A DNA stretch of 64,000 nucleotides, taken from an uncultured Lacinutrix sp. Lineage in GTDB: Bacteria; Bacteroidota; Bacteroidia; Flavobacteriales; Flavobacteriaceae. The position numbers and the translations under genes are program-made. The notes beneath the pieces are model-generated. The model was not told where the DNA came from, made no database searches, and worked only from the letters and a program-made list of their open reading frames with translations. Where the stretch lies: contig CAKZMU010000023.1 in NCBI GenBank assembly GCA_937129145.1, positions 1 through 64,000 on the forward strand, written 5' to 3'. Shown here one piece after another: positions 28,122 to 37,148 of this stretch (within the stretch, counting starts at the first letter, position 1; the number at the start of each line of letters is the position of its first letter).

Positions 28122-31034
28122 ATGCGAAATATAACTTTACTATTACTTTTTATATGTGCATCTCTTTCCGCACAAAGCAATCATCCCTTAGCTGCAAAAG
28201 ATTTTGAAGCCCAACAAAAATGGGTAGATAGCGTGTATAACTCCATGACTTTAAAGGAGAAAATCGGGCAACTATTTATGCCAATGGTATTTTCTAGTCA
28301 AACAGACAAAGAGCATCAAGAAATTATAAGGCAAATAAAAGAGAACAAAATTGGTGGCTTAATTTTTTCTAAAGGTGGTCCAATTAGGCAAGCTAAATTG
28401 ACTAACGAATACCAAGCAGCGTCAAAATTGCCTATGCTCATTAGTATTGATGCTGAATGGGGATTAGGCATGCGACTGGATTCTACTGTTAGTTTCCCAT
28501 GGAACATGACGCTTGGAGCGGTCAAGGATAATAAACTCATAAGACAAACAGGTTATAATATTGGCGAGCATTGTAAAAGACTAGGAATTCATTTTAATTT
28601 TGCGCCAGTTGTCGATATCAATACAAACCCTAAAAATCCTATTATTGGAAATAGGTCGTTTGGCGAAGACCGTGATAATGTCGCCAATAAGTCTTTAGCA
28701 TTTATGGAAGGTATGCAAGAAGCTGGAGTATTAGCATCTGCAAAACATTTTCCAGGTCATGGTGATACCGAAACAGATTCGCATGAAACATTGCCAACCA
28801 TTAATTTTAATGAACAACGGATAGACTCGGTAGAGTTATATCCTTATAAAAAATTGATTAAAGGAAATTTAGCTAGTGTGATGGTGGCGCATTTGAATAT
28901 TCCGAGTTTGGAAACGAGAGACGGTTTTCCATCAACACTTTCAGAAAACATTGTCACTAATATTTTAAAAAAGGAACTTGAATTTAAAGGCTTGATATTT
29001 ACTGATGCCTTGAATATGAAAGGTGCATCAAATTTTAGCAAATCGGAAGATGTTGATTTAGCAGCCTTTAAAGCAGGGAACGATATGCTGTTAATATCAG
29101 GAAATATTGGAAAAGGCATTAACAAATTAGCCGAAGCATACAGCTCTGGAGATATTTCCGAAGAACGTTTAGCGTACTCAGTTAAAAAAGTATTAATGGC
29201 AAAGTATAAAGTTGGATTAAATGACTACAAACCAGTTGGGACTGCAAATTTAGTTGAAGACCTAAACCGACTGCAAGACGATTTGCTAAACCAAACACTT
29301 ATTGAAAATGCGTTAACAGTCGTAAAAAACAGTACCAAGCTATTGCCTTTGCAAAAACTTGAAAACAAGTCCATAGCTTATGTAAAACTAGGTGATGACA
29401 AGGGAGATGTGTTTTTAAATGAACTTAAAAAATACACCAAAGTACATGAAATAAGTGCTACAAACTTAGACGATTTAATCTCTAAACTCAATAATTATAA
29501 TACAGTTATTGTTGGATTTCATAAATCAAATGAAACTCCTTGGAAAGGATATAAATTCACAAATCAAGAATTGGTTTGGCTATACGAAATAGCTAGAACA
29601 AACACGACAATCCTATCGGTATTTGCAAAACCGTATGCACTATTGGATTTAAAAACCAACGAAAATCTAGAAAGCATCTTGGTCGCATATCAAAATAGTG
29701 AAGTAGCACAACAAAAAGCAGCACAATTAATTTTTGGAGCTATTCCTGCAAAAGGCGAGTTGCCAGTAACATCTGGTGAAGAGTTTAAAGTAGGCGATGG
29801 CATAAAGTTTTCGTCTTTAAGCAGATTAGGTTATAGTTTGCCAGAAAGCGTTGGTATGAATTCTTATAAACTTGCTAAGTTGGATTCTGTGGCACAATAT
29901 GCTATTGATTCTACAATGACTCCAGGCATACAATTATTAGTTGCCAGAAAAGGGAAAGTAGTTTACAATAAGAATTTTGGCAAGCATACCTATAAAAGTA
30001 AACAGAAAGTAAGGTCTACAGACATTTACGATATTGCTTCACTAACAAAAATAGTAGCAACATTACCTTTGATAATGGAATTGGAAGAAAAAGGTATAAT
30101 TTCATTGGATAGTAAACTATCAGACCTGCTTCCAGAGTTTAAGGGCACCAATAAAGAAAACGTAACCTTAAAGAAAATGCTGTCGCATTATGCACAGTTA
30201 AAGCCGTGGATTCCGTTTTATATGCATACGTTAGATTCGGTTACAAAAAAACCTGATGCAAAATATTATAGAAGAAAAGTAACCAAAGGATTTGATGTTG
30301 AAGTCGCTAATAAACTGTTTTTAAGAACTGATTATCAAGACTCTATTCAAGGGATAATTAAAGACAGTGATATGTTATCACGTTTAAGATACCGTTATAG
30401 TGACTTACCTTATTATATTTTAAAGAAATTTATTGAGAAACATTACGACCAACCTTTGGATGAGTTGGTGCAACAGCATTTTTACAAGTCGTTAGGTGCT
30501 AATTATACAACCTATAAACCAAGGGAGCGATTTAGCAAAACACAGATTGTACCCAGTGAAGTCGATAATTATTACAGGTATCAAGAAGTACATGGTTATG
30601 TGCACGATATGGGAGCAGCAATGCAAAATGGCGTAGGAGGTCATGCAGGTGTTTTTAGCAATGCCAATGATATTGCAAAGATTATGCAAATGTACTTGCA
30701 AAAAGGGTTTTATGGAGGTCATCGCTATTTTAGAAGGGAAACATTAGACAAGTTTAATGAGTGTTATTATTGCGAAAGTGATAACCGAAGAGGTATTGGG
30801 TTTGATAAACCTCAATTAGGTGACGATGGTCCAACCTGTGGTTGTATATCTATGTCAAGCTTTGGGCATTCAGGATTTACTGGCACTTATGCTTGGGCAG
30901 ACCCAGAAGAAGAAATAGTGTATGTGTTTATGGCAAATAGAACATATCCAACTTCTTTAAATGGAAATAAATTGCTAAAAGAAAATATTAGAACTGAAAT
31001 ACAACGATTGATTTACGAAGCTATTGAAGAATAA
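28122..31034 (+). CDS. GH3 beta-N-acetylhexosaminidase fused to a serine beta-lactamase-fold domain
   Basis: 970 aa with a signal peptide ending SAQ (18). Residues about 25-560 are glycoside hydrolase family 3, with the NagZ-like signature KHFPGHGDTETDSHETLP (His/Asp dyad) and nucleophile region GLIFTDALNMKGA. Residues about 590-965 are a beta-lactamase / DD-peptidase fold with SLTK (SxxK) and a late GHSGFTGTYAW. The pair suggests cleavage of GlcNAc-anhydroMurNAc or muropeptide substrates in the periplasm, for wall recycling. Such fusions are common in Bacteroidota. It overlaps the extended reading frame of bshA. Confidence 0.9.
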   Translation: MRNITLLLLFICASLSAQSNHPLAAKDFEAQQKWVDSVYNSMTLKEKIGQLFMPMVFSSQTDKEHQEIIRQIKENKIGGLIFSKGGPIRQAKLTNEYQAASKLPMLISIDAEWGLGMRLDSTVSFPWNMTLGAVKDNKLIRQTGYNIGEHCKRLGIHFNFAPVVDINTNPKNPIIGNRSFGEDRDNVANKSLAFMEGMQEAGVLASAKHFPGHGDTETDSHETLPTINFNEQRIDSVELYPYKKLIKGNLASVMVAHLNIPSLETRDGFPSTLSENIVTNILKKELEFKGLIFTDALNMKGASNFSKSEDVDLAAFKAGNDMLLISGNIGKGINKLAEAYSSGDISEERLAYSVKKVLMAKYKVGLNDYKPVGTANLVEDLNRLQDDLLNQTLIENALTVVKNSTKLLPLQKLENKSIAYVKLGDDKGDVFLNELKKYTKVHEISATNLDDLISKLNNYNTVIVGFHKSNETPWKGYKFTNQELVWLYEIARTNTTILSVFAKPYALLDLKTNENLESILVAYQNSEVAQQKAAQLIFGAIPAKGELPVTSGEEFKVGDGIKFSSLSRLGYSLPESVGMNSYKLAKLDSVAQYAIDSTMTPGIQLLVARKGKVVYNKNFGKHTYKSKQKVRSTDIYDIASLTKIVATLPLIMELEEKGIISLDSKLSDLLPEFKGTNKENVTLKKMLSHYAQLKPWIPFYMHTLDSVTKKPDAKYYRRKVTKGFDVEVANKLFLRTDYQDSIQGIIKDSDMLSRLRYRYSDLPYYILKKFIEKHYDQPLDELVQQHFYKSLGANYTTYKPRERFSKTQIVPSEVDNYYRYQEVHGYVHDMGAAMQNGVGGHAGVFSNANDIAKIMQMYLQKGFYGGHRYFRRETLDKFNECYYCESDNRRGIGFDKPQLGDDGPTCGCISMSSFGHSGFTGTYAWADPEEEIVYVFMANRTYPTSLNGNKLLKENIRTEIQRLIYEAIEE

Positions 31035-31038
31035 AAAA

Positions 31039-32175
31039 ATGATAATAGGCGTAGTTTGCTACCCAACTTTTGGAGGTAGTGGTGTGGTAGCAACCGAGTT
31101 AGGTTTAGAACTTTCTAAACGTGGACACGAGGTACATTTTATAACATACAGTCAGCCTGTGAGGTTAGATTTATTGAGCCATAATGTGCATTTTCACGAA
31201 GTAAATGTCCCTGAATACCCTTTATTTCTTTACCAACCTTATGAGTTAGCACTGTCGAGCAAATTAGTAGATACAGTAAAGCTTCATAATATAGATGTCT
31301 TGCATGTGCATTATGCCATTCCTCACGCTTATGCGGCGTATATGGCAAAAAAAATGCTGCATGAAGAAGGTATAGAATTGCCAATAGTTACAACGCTTCA
31401 TGGTACAGATATTACGTTAGTAGGTAGCCATCCATTTTACAAAGCTGCTGTTGAGTTTAGTATTAACAAATCTGATGCAGTAACCTCAGTTTCCGAAAGT
31501 TTAAAAAAGGACACAATGCGTTTGTTTAATATTACAAATGATATTCAAGTAGTGCCAAATTTTATCGACCTTGAAAAGCATTTAAATCATTTTACAGATT
31601 GCCAACGTGCTATGTTAGCTAATGATAACCAAAAGGTAATCACTCACATAAGTAACTTCAGAGAAGTAAAGCGTATTGACGATGTGATTCATATTTTCAA
31701 TAGTATTCAAAAAGAAATACCTGCAACGTTGATGATGGTTGGCGAAGGCCCAGAAAAAGAACCAGCAGAAAGACTCTGTGAAAAATTAGGGATAGAGGAC
31801 AAAGTGAAATTTTTAGGAAACAGTAACGAAATAGATAAAATCCTCTGTTTTAGTGACTTGTTTTTGTTGCCATCTCAAACCGAAAGTTTTGGTTTAGCAG
31901 CATTAGAGGCCATGGCATCTGGAGTGCCTGTAATATCTAGTAATACGGGAGGTATTCCCGAAGTAAACAAACATGGTGTCTCAGGCTATTTAAGCAATGT
32001 TGGAGATATTGAAGACATGAGCAAAAATGCCTTAAAAATACTTAAAGATGAAGCCGTTTTAGCTAAGTTTAAAGAAAACGCAAAACGAGAGGCTTTACAA
32101 TTTGACCTTCATGCTATTGTACCACATTACGAAGACATTTATAGATTGGCATTATCGAGGTGTGTGTCAATTTAA
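31039..32175 (+). CDS. bshA: N-acetyl-alpha-D-glucosaminyl L-malate synthase BshA
   Basis: 378 aa from ATG 31039 (MIIGVVCYPTFGGSGVVATELG), the usual BshA N-terminus. A TTG at 31024 would overlap the GH3 gene and adds only KNKK. GT4/GT-B fold: GGSGVV loop, LHGTDITLVG, ISNFREVKRIDDVI, and the nucleotide-sugar motif SQTESFGLAALEAMASGVPVIS (E-x7-E). It joins UDP-GlcNAc to L-malate in the first step of bacillithiol synthesis, in the cytoplasm. bshB and bshC are not in this window. Confidence 0.95.
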   Translation: MIIGVVCYPTFGGSGVVATELGLELSKRGHEVHFITYSQPVRLDLLSHNVHFHEVNVPEYPLFLYQPYELALSSKLVDTVKLHNIDVLHVHYAIPHAYAAYMAKKMLHEEGIELPIVTTLHGTDITLVGSHPFYKAAVEFSINKSDAVTSVSESLKKDTMRLFNITNDIQVVPNFIDLEKHLNHFTDCQRAMLANDNQKVITHISNFREVKRIDDVIHIFNSIQKEIPATLMMVGEGPEKEPAERLCEKLGIEDKVKFLGNSNEIDKILCFSDLFLLPSQTESFGLAALEAMASGVPVISSNTGGIPEVNKHGVSGYLSNVGDIEDMSKNALKILKDEAVLAKFKENAKREALQFDLHAIVPHYEDIYRLALSRCVSI

Positions 32176-32191
32176 TTTTAATAATTAGATT

Positions 32192-32410
32192 TTAGTCAGG
32201 GAGGGCTTCACAGTAAAAGCCCCTAATTTTTAACAAGTTTTTGACATCATTTTCATTAAATTCTTCAGTAGTATTAACCTTCAATACATTATCAATATCT
32301 TCCAAATCTATAGACCAGTTAATAATACTGGACTGATATTTAAAAAGTGATTTAATAGCTTTTACATGTCTTCTAGTTTCGATATTTGTTCTAAATATTA
32401 ATTGTGTCAT
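32192..32410 (-). CDS. Small ferredoxin-fold-like protein of unknown function
   Basis: 72 aa. The pattern of strands and helices (MTQLIFRTNIETRRHVKAIKSLFKYQSSIINWSIDLEDIDNVLKVNTTEEFNENDVKNLLKIRGFYCEAL, read here only as a pattern) resembles heavy-metal-associated (HMA) domains, but the CxxC metal site is absent. It is the last gene of the sigma-factor operon (13-base gap). It may sense or bind something other than metal. Confidence 0.6.
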   Translation of the reverse strand: MTQLIFRTNIETRRHVKAIKSLFKYQSSIINWSIDLEDIDNVLKVNTTEEFNENDVKNLLKIRGFYCEALPD

Positions 32411-32423
32411 TAGGGAAAAACTA

Positions 32424-32831
32424 TTATAATCCGTCAGAAGAAGGTTCTACATTGTTATTCAAGCGGTCAACATATTGCTTGTATAATTCATCACCTTCTT
32501 CTTTCCAAAATTTATCATAATGTTTCCATTTTGAAAAACTTTTATTGGAATCACTTTTTTTACAATCAGATTTCGAATCTTTAGACGAATCACAACTACT
32601 ACTGCCACAGCTTCCAGTGAGAATTTTAAATAGTATAAATAAACCAACGCCTTGCCAATATGTTATTTCAGTTAACCCAAATAGCTCAGGCATTAACCAG
32701 TTCCATAGCCACATTATTACAAAACCAAAAAGTATTGCAAGCCCTGTTATTCCAATAATCGCTAGTATTACTAGTCCTACTATTTCTCCTGGAGACCTAC
32801 CTCTTAACTTGTGATTGAAAAAATTTGTCAT
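32424..32831 (-). CDS. Membrane protein downstream of the sigma factor
   Basis: 135 aa. Two transmembrane helices (about 16-45 and 58-72) are followed by a Ser/Cys/Lys/Asp-rich linker (SCGSSSCDSSKDSKSDCKKSDSNKS, four Cys) and an amphipathic tail (FSKWKHYDKFWKEEGDELYKQYVDRLNN). It is 17 bases downstream of the sigma-factor gene, so it is co-transcribed. By position it could be a membrane-bound anti-sigma factor, but no known anti-sigma domain is visible. The cysteines hint at redox or metal sensing. Confidence 0.65.
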   Translation of the reverse strand: MTNFFNHKLRGRSPGEIVGLVILAIIGITGLAILFGFVIMWLWNWLMPELFGLTEITYWQGVGLFILFKILTGSCGSSSCDSSKDSKSDCKKSDSNKSFSKWKHYDKFWKEEGDELYKQYVDRLNNNVEPSSDGL

Positions 32832-32848
32832 TTTCTTATATTTTTTAA

Positions 32849-33382
32849 TTACTGTTTTTTTAACTCTATTTCCTTATACAATATACCAATAGCTCTATGC
32901 CTTCTAGACATTAAAGTCCCTTGTGGAATTCCAGTTTCTTGAGATATTTCCTTATAGCTATATCCTTCAAAATCTATAGCAATAATTATATCTCTATACT
33001 CAGGCTTAAGGTTAATTATTGCTTTTTTTAGAATACTACTCATTTCCTCTGTATAAAGATTATCTGGTGAGTCAGAAACCATTTCAGCTAGTTCTTGTAA
33101 TTTGGCTTCTGCACTCTCTTCATAGTCATAATTATGCTTTTTAGACCTCATTATGTCAATGATTTTGTTTTTTATTGAATTGTAAACAAAACCAGCAACA
33201 TTATTAATAGGCGAATATCTATCAGCACCAGCAAACAATTTTAAAGCGACATCTTGAATTATATCTTCAGCATCACGACTCGCGGTTGCTTTAATTCTTG
33301 AATTAACATAAACTTTAAGCGATTGGTATTCTTCACCAAAAAAGTCTTTTAGCTTTTTATTGTTTTCAGATTTTTGGTTCAT
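32849..33382 (-). CDS. ECF-type RNA polymerase sigma-70 factor
   Basis: 177 aa. Region 2 (about 15-80: EEYQSLKVYVNSRIKATASRDAEDIIQDVALKLF..GFVYNSIKNKIIDIMRSKK) and region 4 (about 115-170: IINLKPEYRDIIIAIDFEGYSYKEISQETGIPQGTLMSRRHRAIGIL) are both complete, with no region 3, which defines the ECF class. It would direct polymerase to its own regulon. Two small genes follow in the same operon, the first a membrane protein. Confidence 0.92.
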   Translation of the reverse strand: MNQKSENNKKLKDFFGEEYQSLKVYVNSRIKATASRDAEDIIQDVALKLFAGADRYSPINNVAGFVYNSIKNKIIDIMRSKKHNYDYEESAEAKLQELAEMVSDSPDNLYTEEMSSILKKAIINLKPEYRDIIIAIDFEGYSYKEISQETGIPQGTLMSRRHRAIGILYKEIELKKQ

Positions 33383-33460
33383 TTAAAAGCCTTTTAAATC
33401 AGGTCTTCATTTATAAAGACGCAACTTTTTAAATCTATTGCATTTATTTTAAATATTTTG

Positions 33461-33489
33461 AAAAAAAAAGACCACTTGAATAAGTGGTC
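33461..33489 (-). terminator. Intrinsic terminator of the beta-barrel gene
   Basis: GACCACTT (33470-33477), loop GAAT, AAGTGGTC (33482-33489). Read on the minus strand it is followed by nine T (33469-33461). It ends the transcript of the gene at 33519-34004 before the sigma-factor gene. Confidence 0.9.
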
Positions 33490-33518
33490 CTTAATAAATT
33501 TTATTATTGAATTACTTT

Positions 33519-34004
33519 TTAGAATTGATAACGTATTCCTAAAGCGATATCAAAATCCAAATCATCATTAATATCTCCAAAACCAAGTTCAGGTCTAAAG
33601 TCTAACGAGAGTAATAACGGGATATCAAAATCATATTCAATACCAATATTCCCAGCCACTAAAAGTGAAGTACTACTGTCATCAACACCAGGAGCTGCAT
33701 TATCTAAACTATACGAGGCAAAACCACCACCAACACCAGTGTACCAGTTAAAGTTTCCGTCAAGAGGCATCACCCATTGGTATAATCCAACCGCTCTTAA
33801 TGCACTGTAATTTTTGCCATCTCGCCAACCTAAGCCAAATTCTACTCTGTTAGAGTCGCTCAAACCAAGTTGGTAAGATATTTCAGCACCAAAGCCATCG
33901 CTGTCGCCAAGTCGTAACCCAATAGCATGATCAGAAATACCTTGCGCTTGCGTAGTAAACGCAAATCCTATTAATGCAAATGATAATAAAAATAGTTTTT
34001 TCAT
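33519..34004 (-). CDS. Small outer-membrane beta-barrel protein
   Basis: 161 aa. Signal peptide MKKLFLLSFALIGFAFTTQAQ. The mature part is made of alternating strands (IGLRLGDSDGFGAEISYQLGL, VEFGLGWR, NWYTGVGGGFASYSL) and closes with an aromatic C-terminal residue (GIRYQF), the usual barrel-recognition end. It should form an eight-stranded barrel of the OmpX/OmpW size class. A promoter (34073-34040) and a terminator (33489-33461) frame it as one gene. Confidence 0.85.
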   Translation of the reverse strand: MKKLFLLSFALIGFAFTTQAQGISDHAIGLRLGDSDGFGAEISYQLGLSDSNRVEFGLGWRDGKNYSALRAVGLYQWVMPLDGNFNWYTGVGGGFASYSLDNAAPGVDDSSTSLLVAGNIGIEYDFDIPLLLSLDFRPELGFGDINDDLDFDIALGIRYQF

Positions 34005-34039
34005 AAGTTTTAAGTTTTTGTAAAAATAATTATTTTGAT

Positions 34040-34073
34040 AAAATATAATCCTATAACGCTAATATTATGCCAA
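34040..34073 (-). promoter_or_regulatory. Promoter of the beta-barrel gene
   Basis: On the minus strand TTG (34073-34071), 23 bases, then TATATTTT (34047-34040), one base off TAnnTTTG. It lies 36 bases before the start codon. Confidence 0.5.
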
Positions 34074-34130
34074 AATTGAAAATAGATTAAAAAATATCAA
34101 TAAATCATAATTAATAATTAAAATCCATTT

Positions 34131-34159
34131 TTGTTTCTGTAATAATACAATTACATTAG
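34131..34159 (+). promoter_or_regulatory. Promoter of aroC
   Basis: TTG (34131-34133), an 18-base spacer, then TACATTAG (34152-34159), one base off TAnnTTTG, 28 bases before ATG 34188. The Bacteroidota form is kept. Confidence 0.5.
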
Positions 34160-34187
34160 CAAAACTAACTAATTACAATCACAATTA

Positions 34188-35252
34188 ATGGCTGGAAATT
34201 CTTTCGGTAATTTATTTAAACTTACAACCTTTGGTGAGTCTCATGGTATGGCAATAGGTGGTGTTATTGATGGATGTCCTGCTGGGCTTCAATTGGATTT
34301 AGATGCTATTCAGCATGAAATGGATAGGCGTAAACCTGGTCAGTCTGAAATTGTGACACAACGCAAAGAACCTGACACAGTAGAATTTTTGTCAGGCATT
34401 TTCGAAGGGCAAACCACAGGAACACCTATTGGTTTTGTTATTAAAAATGCTAATCAAAAATCTAAAGACTACTCACATATAAAAGACGTGTATAGACCAA
34501 GTCATGCCGATTATACCTACGACCAAAAATATGGTGTAAGGGATTATAGAGGTGGCGGACGAAGTTCAGCACGTGAAACTGCATGCAGAGTAGTAGCTGG
34601 TGCGATTGCTAAACAGTTACTTAAACGCGTAAAAATACATGCATTTACATCTTCCGTTGGAAAAATAAACATCAACCAACCTTATCAAGATTTAGATTTT
34701 TCAAAGATAGAATCGAATGCTGTTCGTTGTCCTGATGAAGCTATCGCCGAAAAAATGATAGCTCGCATAAAAGAGATTAGAAAAGAAGGTGATACTATTG
34801 GAGGAACGGTTACTTGTGTATTGCAAAATGTTCCTATTGGCTTAGGAGAACCAGTCTTTGATAGGTTACATGCAGAATTAGGCAAAGCAATGCTCTCTAT
34901 AAACGCAGTAAAAGGATTTGAATATGGTAGTGGATTTTGTGGCGTGGAAATGAAAGGAAGCGAGCATAATGATATTTTTAATGCAGATGGCAGCACAAAA
35001 ACGAACCTTTCTGGTGGTATACAAGGAGGCATCAGTAATGGCGAAGATATTTATTTTAGGGTTGCTTTTAAACCGGTTGCCACCATTATGCAAAAACAAG
35101 AAACGATTGATGCTAAGAGAAACACTTTAGAAATGCAAGGCAAAGGTCGTCATGACCCTTGTGTGGTACCTAGAGCAGTGCCAATTGTAGAAGCTATGGC
35201 AGCTTTGGTATTGGCAGATTACTATTTACTAAATAAAATCACAAAACTTTAA
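34188..35252 (+). CDS. aroC: Chorismate synthase
   Basis: 354 aa. [18 protein letters not shown] (the first signature), [21 protein letters not shown] (about 119-139) and [25 protein letters not shown] at the end are all present. It makes chorismate from EPSP with reduced FMN, the last step of the shikimate pathway, in the cytoplasm. The stop TAA shares its last base with the ATG of the next gene. Confidence 0.97.
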   Translation: MAGNSFGNLFKLTTFGESHGMAIGGVIDGCPAGLQLDLDAIQHEMDRRKPGQSEIVTQRKEPDTVEFLSGIFEGQTTGTPIGFVIKNANQKSKDYSHIKDVYRPSHADYTYDQKYGVRDYRGGGRSSARETACRVVAGAIAKQLLKRVKIHAFTSSVGKININQPYQDLDFSKIESNAVRCPDEAIAEKMIARIKEIRKEGDTIGGTVTCVLQNVPIGLGEPVFDRLHAELGKAMLSINAVKGFEYGSGFCGVEMKGSEHNDIFNADGSTKTNLSGGIQGGISNGEDIYFRVAFKPVATIMQKQETIDAKRNTLEMQGKGRHDPCVVPRAVPIVEAMAALVLADYYLLNKITKL

Positions 35253-35755
35253 TGAGTCCAAAAGACCTCTTTAGAATTATTCTTAAGATTATAGCATTAA
35301 TAGTTGCTTTTAATAGTGTTGTCCCACTGCTTTTAAATGTATATAATATTGGTTTTAATGAGATGTATGCTATATTTATGACGATAGGACTAACTTTGTT
35401 TTACTTAGCATTTATTTATTTTATTATGATAAAAGTAGATTTAATAATTAAATGGCTAAAATTAGATTCGGGTTTTGATTCTGAAGTTTTTAATATAGGA
35501 AATATTAGTTTCAAAAAAACTATAGATATTTCTATTATTATTCTTGGCTTGTATTTAAGTCTAAGTAGCTTGCCAACATTATTGCAAGAGGTTTTTTTGC
35601 TATTTAAATCTAAAGTCTCTTATAACTTGTTAAACTCTGTTGATTTTCAAAATGATTATTATTTGTATAATAGCATTATTCAATTTTTTGTTGGATTAAT
35701 TATTGTGGCTTCTAGGAAACTAATTATTAACTTGTTTACTTCAAAAACTAAATAA
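35252..35755 (+). CDS. Membrane protein of unknown function
   Basis: 167 aa with four predicted helices (about 8-28, 36-60, 91-113 and 139-158). The loops are short and slightly charged. No catalytic motif or family is recognised. It is translationally coupled to aroC (one-base overlap) and ends 2 bases before the symporter gene, so it travels with both. Confidence 0.6.
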   Translation: MSPKDLFRIILKIIALIVAFNSVVPLLLNVYNIGFNEMYAIFMTIGLTLFYLAFIYFIMIKVDLIIKWLKLDSGFDSEVFNIGNISFKKTIDISIIILGLYLSLSSLPTLLQEVFLLFKSKVSYNLLNSVDFQNDYYLYNSIIQFFVGLIIVASRKLIINLFTSKTK

Positions 35756-35757
35756 AT

Positions 35758-37083
35758 ATGAAAAAACTAGCATTACATTGGAAGATTATTATCGGGATGG
35801 TACTTGGTATTATTTTCGGTTTTATTATGAATTCTTTTAATGGTCAAGGATTTGTATCCGATTGGATTGCTCCTTTTGGAACAATATTTATTAATCTCCT
35901 AAAATTAATTGCAGTGCCATTAATATTGGCCTCTCTAATTAAAGGAATTTCAGATTTAAAAGATATTTCTAAAATTAAAAGTATGGGGCTACGTACCATA
36001 GGTATTTATGTTGGGACAACAATTGTCGCTATAGTTATTGGTCTATCTATAGTTAACATAGTAAAGCCTGGAGCAGGAATGCCTTCAGAAACCATAGAAA
36101 AAATAAAGATTAAGTATGAAAATAATGCTGGTGTTACAGACAAACTAGCAAAAGCAAGTGCTCAACAAGATGCTGGTCCTTTACAGGCTTTGGTAGATAT
36201 TTTTCCAAGTAATATTTTTCAAGCAATGGGAGAGGCAAAAATGCTTCAGGTTATTTGTTTTGCTTTACTAGTTGGAATTTGCTTACTGTTAATACCAGAA
36301 AGAAAAGCTAAACCACTTGTAGATTTTTTCGATTCGCTCAATGAAGTCATAATGAAAATGGTAGATTTAATTATGTTATTTGCTCCGTATGCTGTGTTTG
36401 CATTAATGGCAAATGTTATTATTGCTTTTGACGATACAGAGATATTGCTCAAATTACTTCAATATGCATTATGTGTTGTGGCTGGTTTAATTTTAATGAT
36501 AGGCTTTTATATGTTATTATTAAAAACAGTTGTCAAAAAGTCGCCGCTTTGGTTTCTCAATAAGTTGAGTCCAGCTCAATTATTGGCTTTTTCTACAAGT
36601 AGTAGTGCAGCAACACTACCAGTTACCATGGAAAGGGTTGAAGAGCATTTAGGAGTAGATAAAGAAGTTTCTGGTTTTGTCTTACCTGTGGGAGCAACTG
36701 TAAATATGGATGGTACGAGTTTGTATCAAGGGATAGCTGCTGTATTTATTATGCAAGTAATTTGGCCAGAAGGATTAACGTTTACTAATCAATTAGTTAT
36801 AGTAGCTACTGCGCTTTTAGCTTCAATTGGTAGTGCTGCTGTACCAAGTGCTGGAATGGTAATGTTGGTAATTGTACTAGAGTCCATTGGTTTTCCTGCG
36901 GAATTATTACCAATTGGACTGGCATTAATTTTTGCCGTAGATAGACCTTTAGATATGTGCAGAACAGTTGTAAATGTTACTGGAGATGCTACAGTATCTA
37001 TGATTGTGGCTAAATCTTTAGGGAAGTTGCACGATAACCCTAAGCCTAAAGAATGGGATGATAATTATGATGCTGTTAAGTAA
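35758..37083 (+). CDS. Dicarboxylate/amino acid:cation symporter (DAACS/SLC1 type)
   Basis: 441 aa. Eight helices and two hairpins of the GltPh fold. Hairpin 1 carries FSTSSSAATLPVTM (about 280-293). The helix 7 motif is seen as NMDGTSLYQ, and helix 8 carries AVDRPLDMCRTVVNVTGDA with the substrate-binding Asp and Arg. It imports C4-dicarboxylates or acidic amino acids with Na+ or H+. Which one cannot be fixed from sequence. It is in a possible operon with aroC and the small membrane protein. Confidence 0.92.
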   Translation: MKKLALHWKIIIGMVLGIIFGFIMNSFNGQGFVSDWIAPFGTIFINLLKLIAVPLILASLIKGISDLKDISKIKSMGLRTIGIYVGTTIVAIVIGLSIVNIVKPGAGMPSETIEKIKIKYENNAGVTDKLAKASAQQDAGPLQALVDIFPSNIFQAMGEAKMLQVICFALLVGICLLLIPERKAKPLVDFFDSLNEVIMKMVDLIMLFAPYAVFALMANVIIAFDDTEILLKLLQYALCVVAGLILMIGFYMLLLKTVVKKSPLWFLNKLSPAQLLAFSTSSSAATLPVTMERVEEHLGVDKEVSGFVLPVGATVNMDGTSLYQGIAAVFIMQVIWPEGLTFTNQLVIVATALLASIGSAAVPSAGMVMLVIVLESIGFPAELLPIGLALIFAVDRPLDMCRTVVNVTGDATVSMIVAKSLGKLHDNPKPKEWDDNYDAVK

Positions 37084-37148
37084 CTTATAATTTTCAAAAA
37101 AAGTTATTATTTTTAAAGATTACGTAGAACCAAATAAAATATAAGAAG

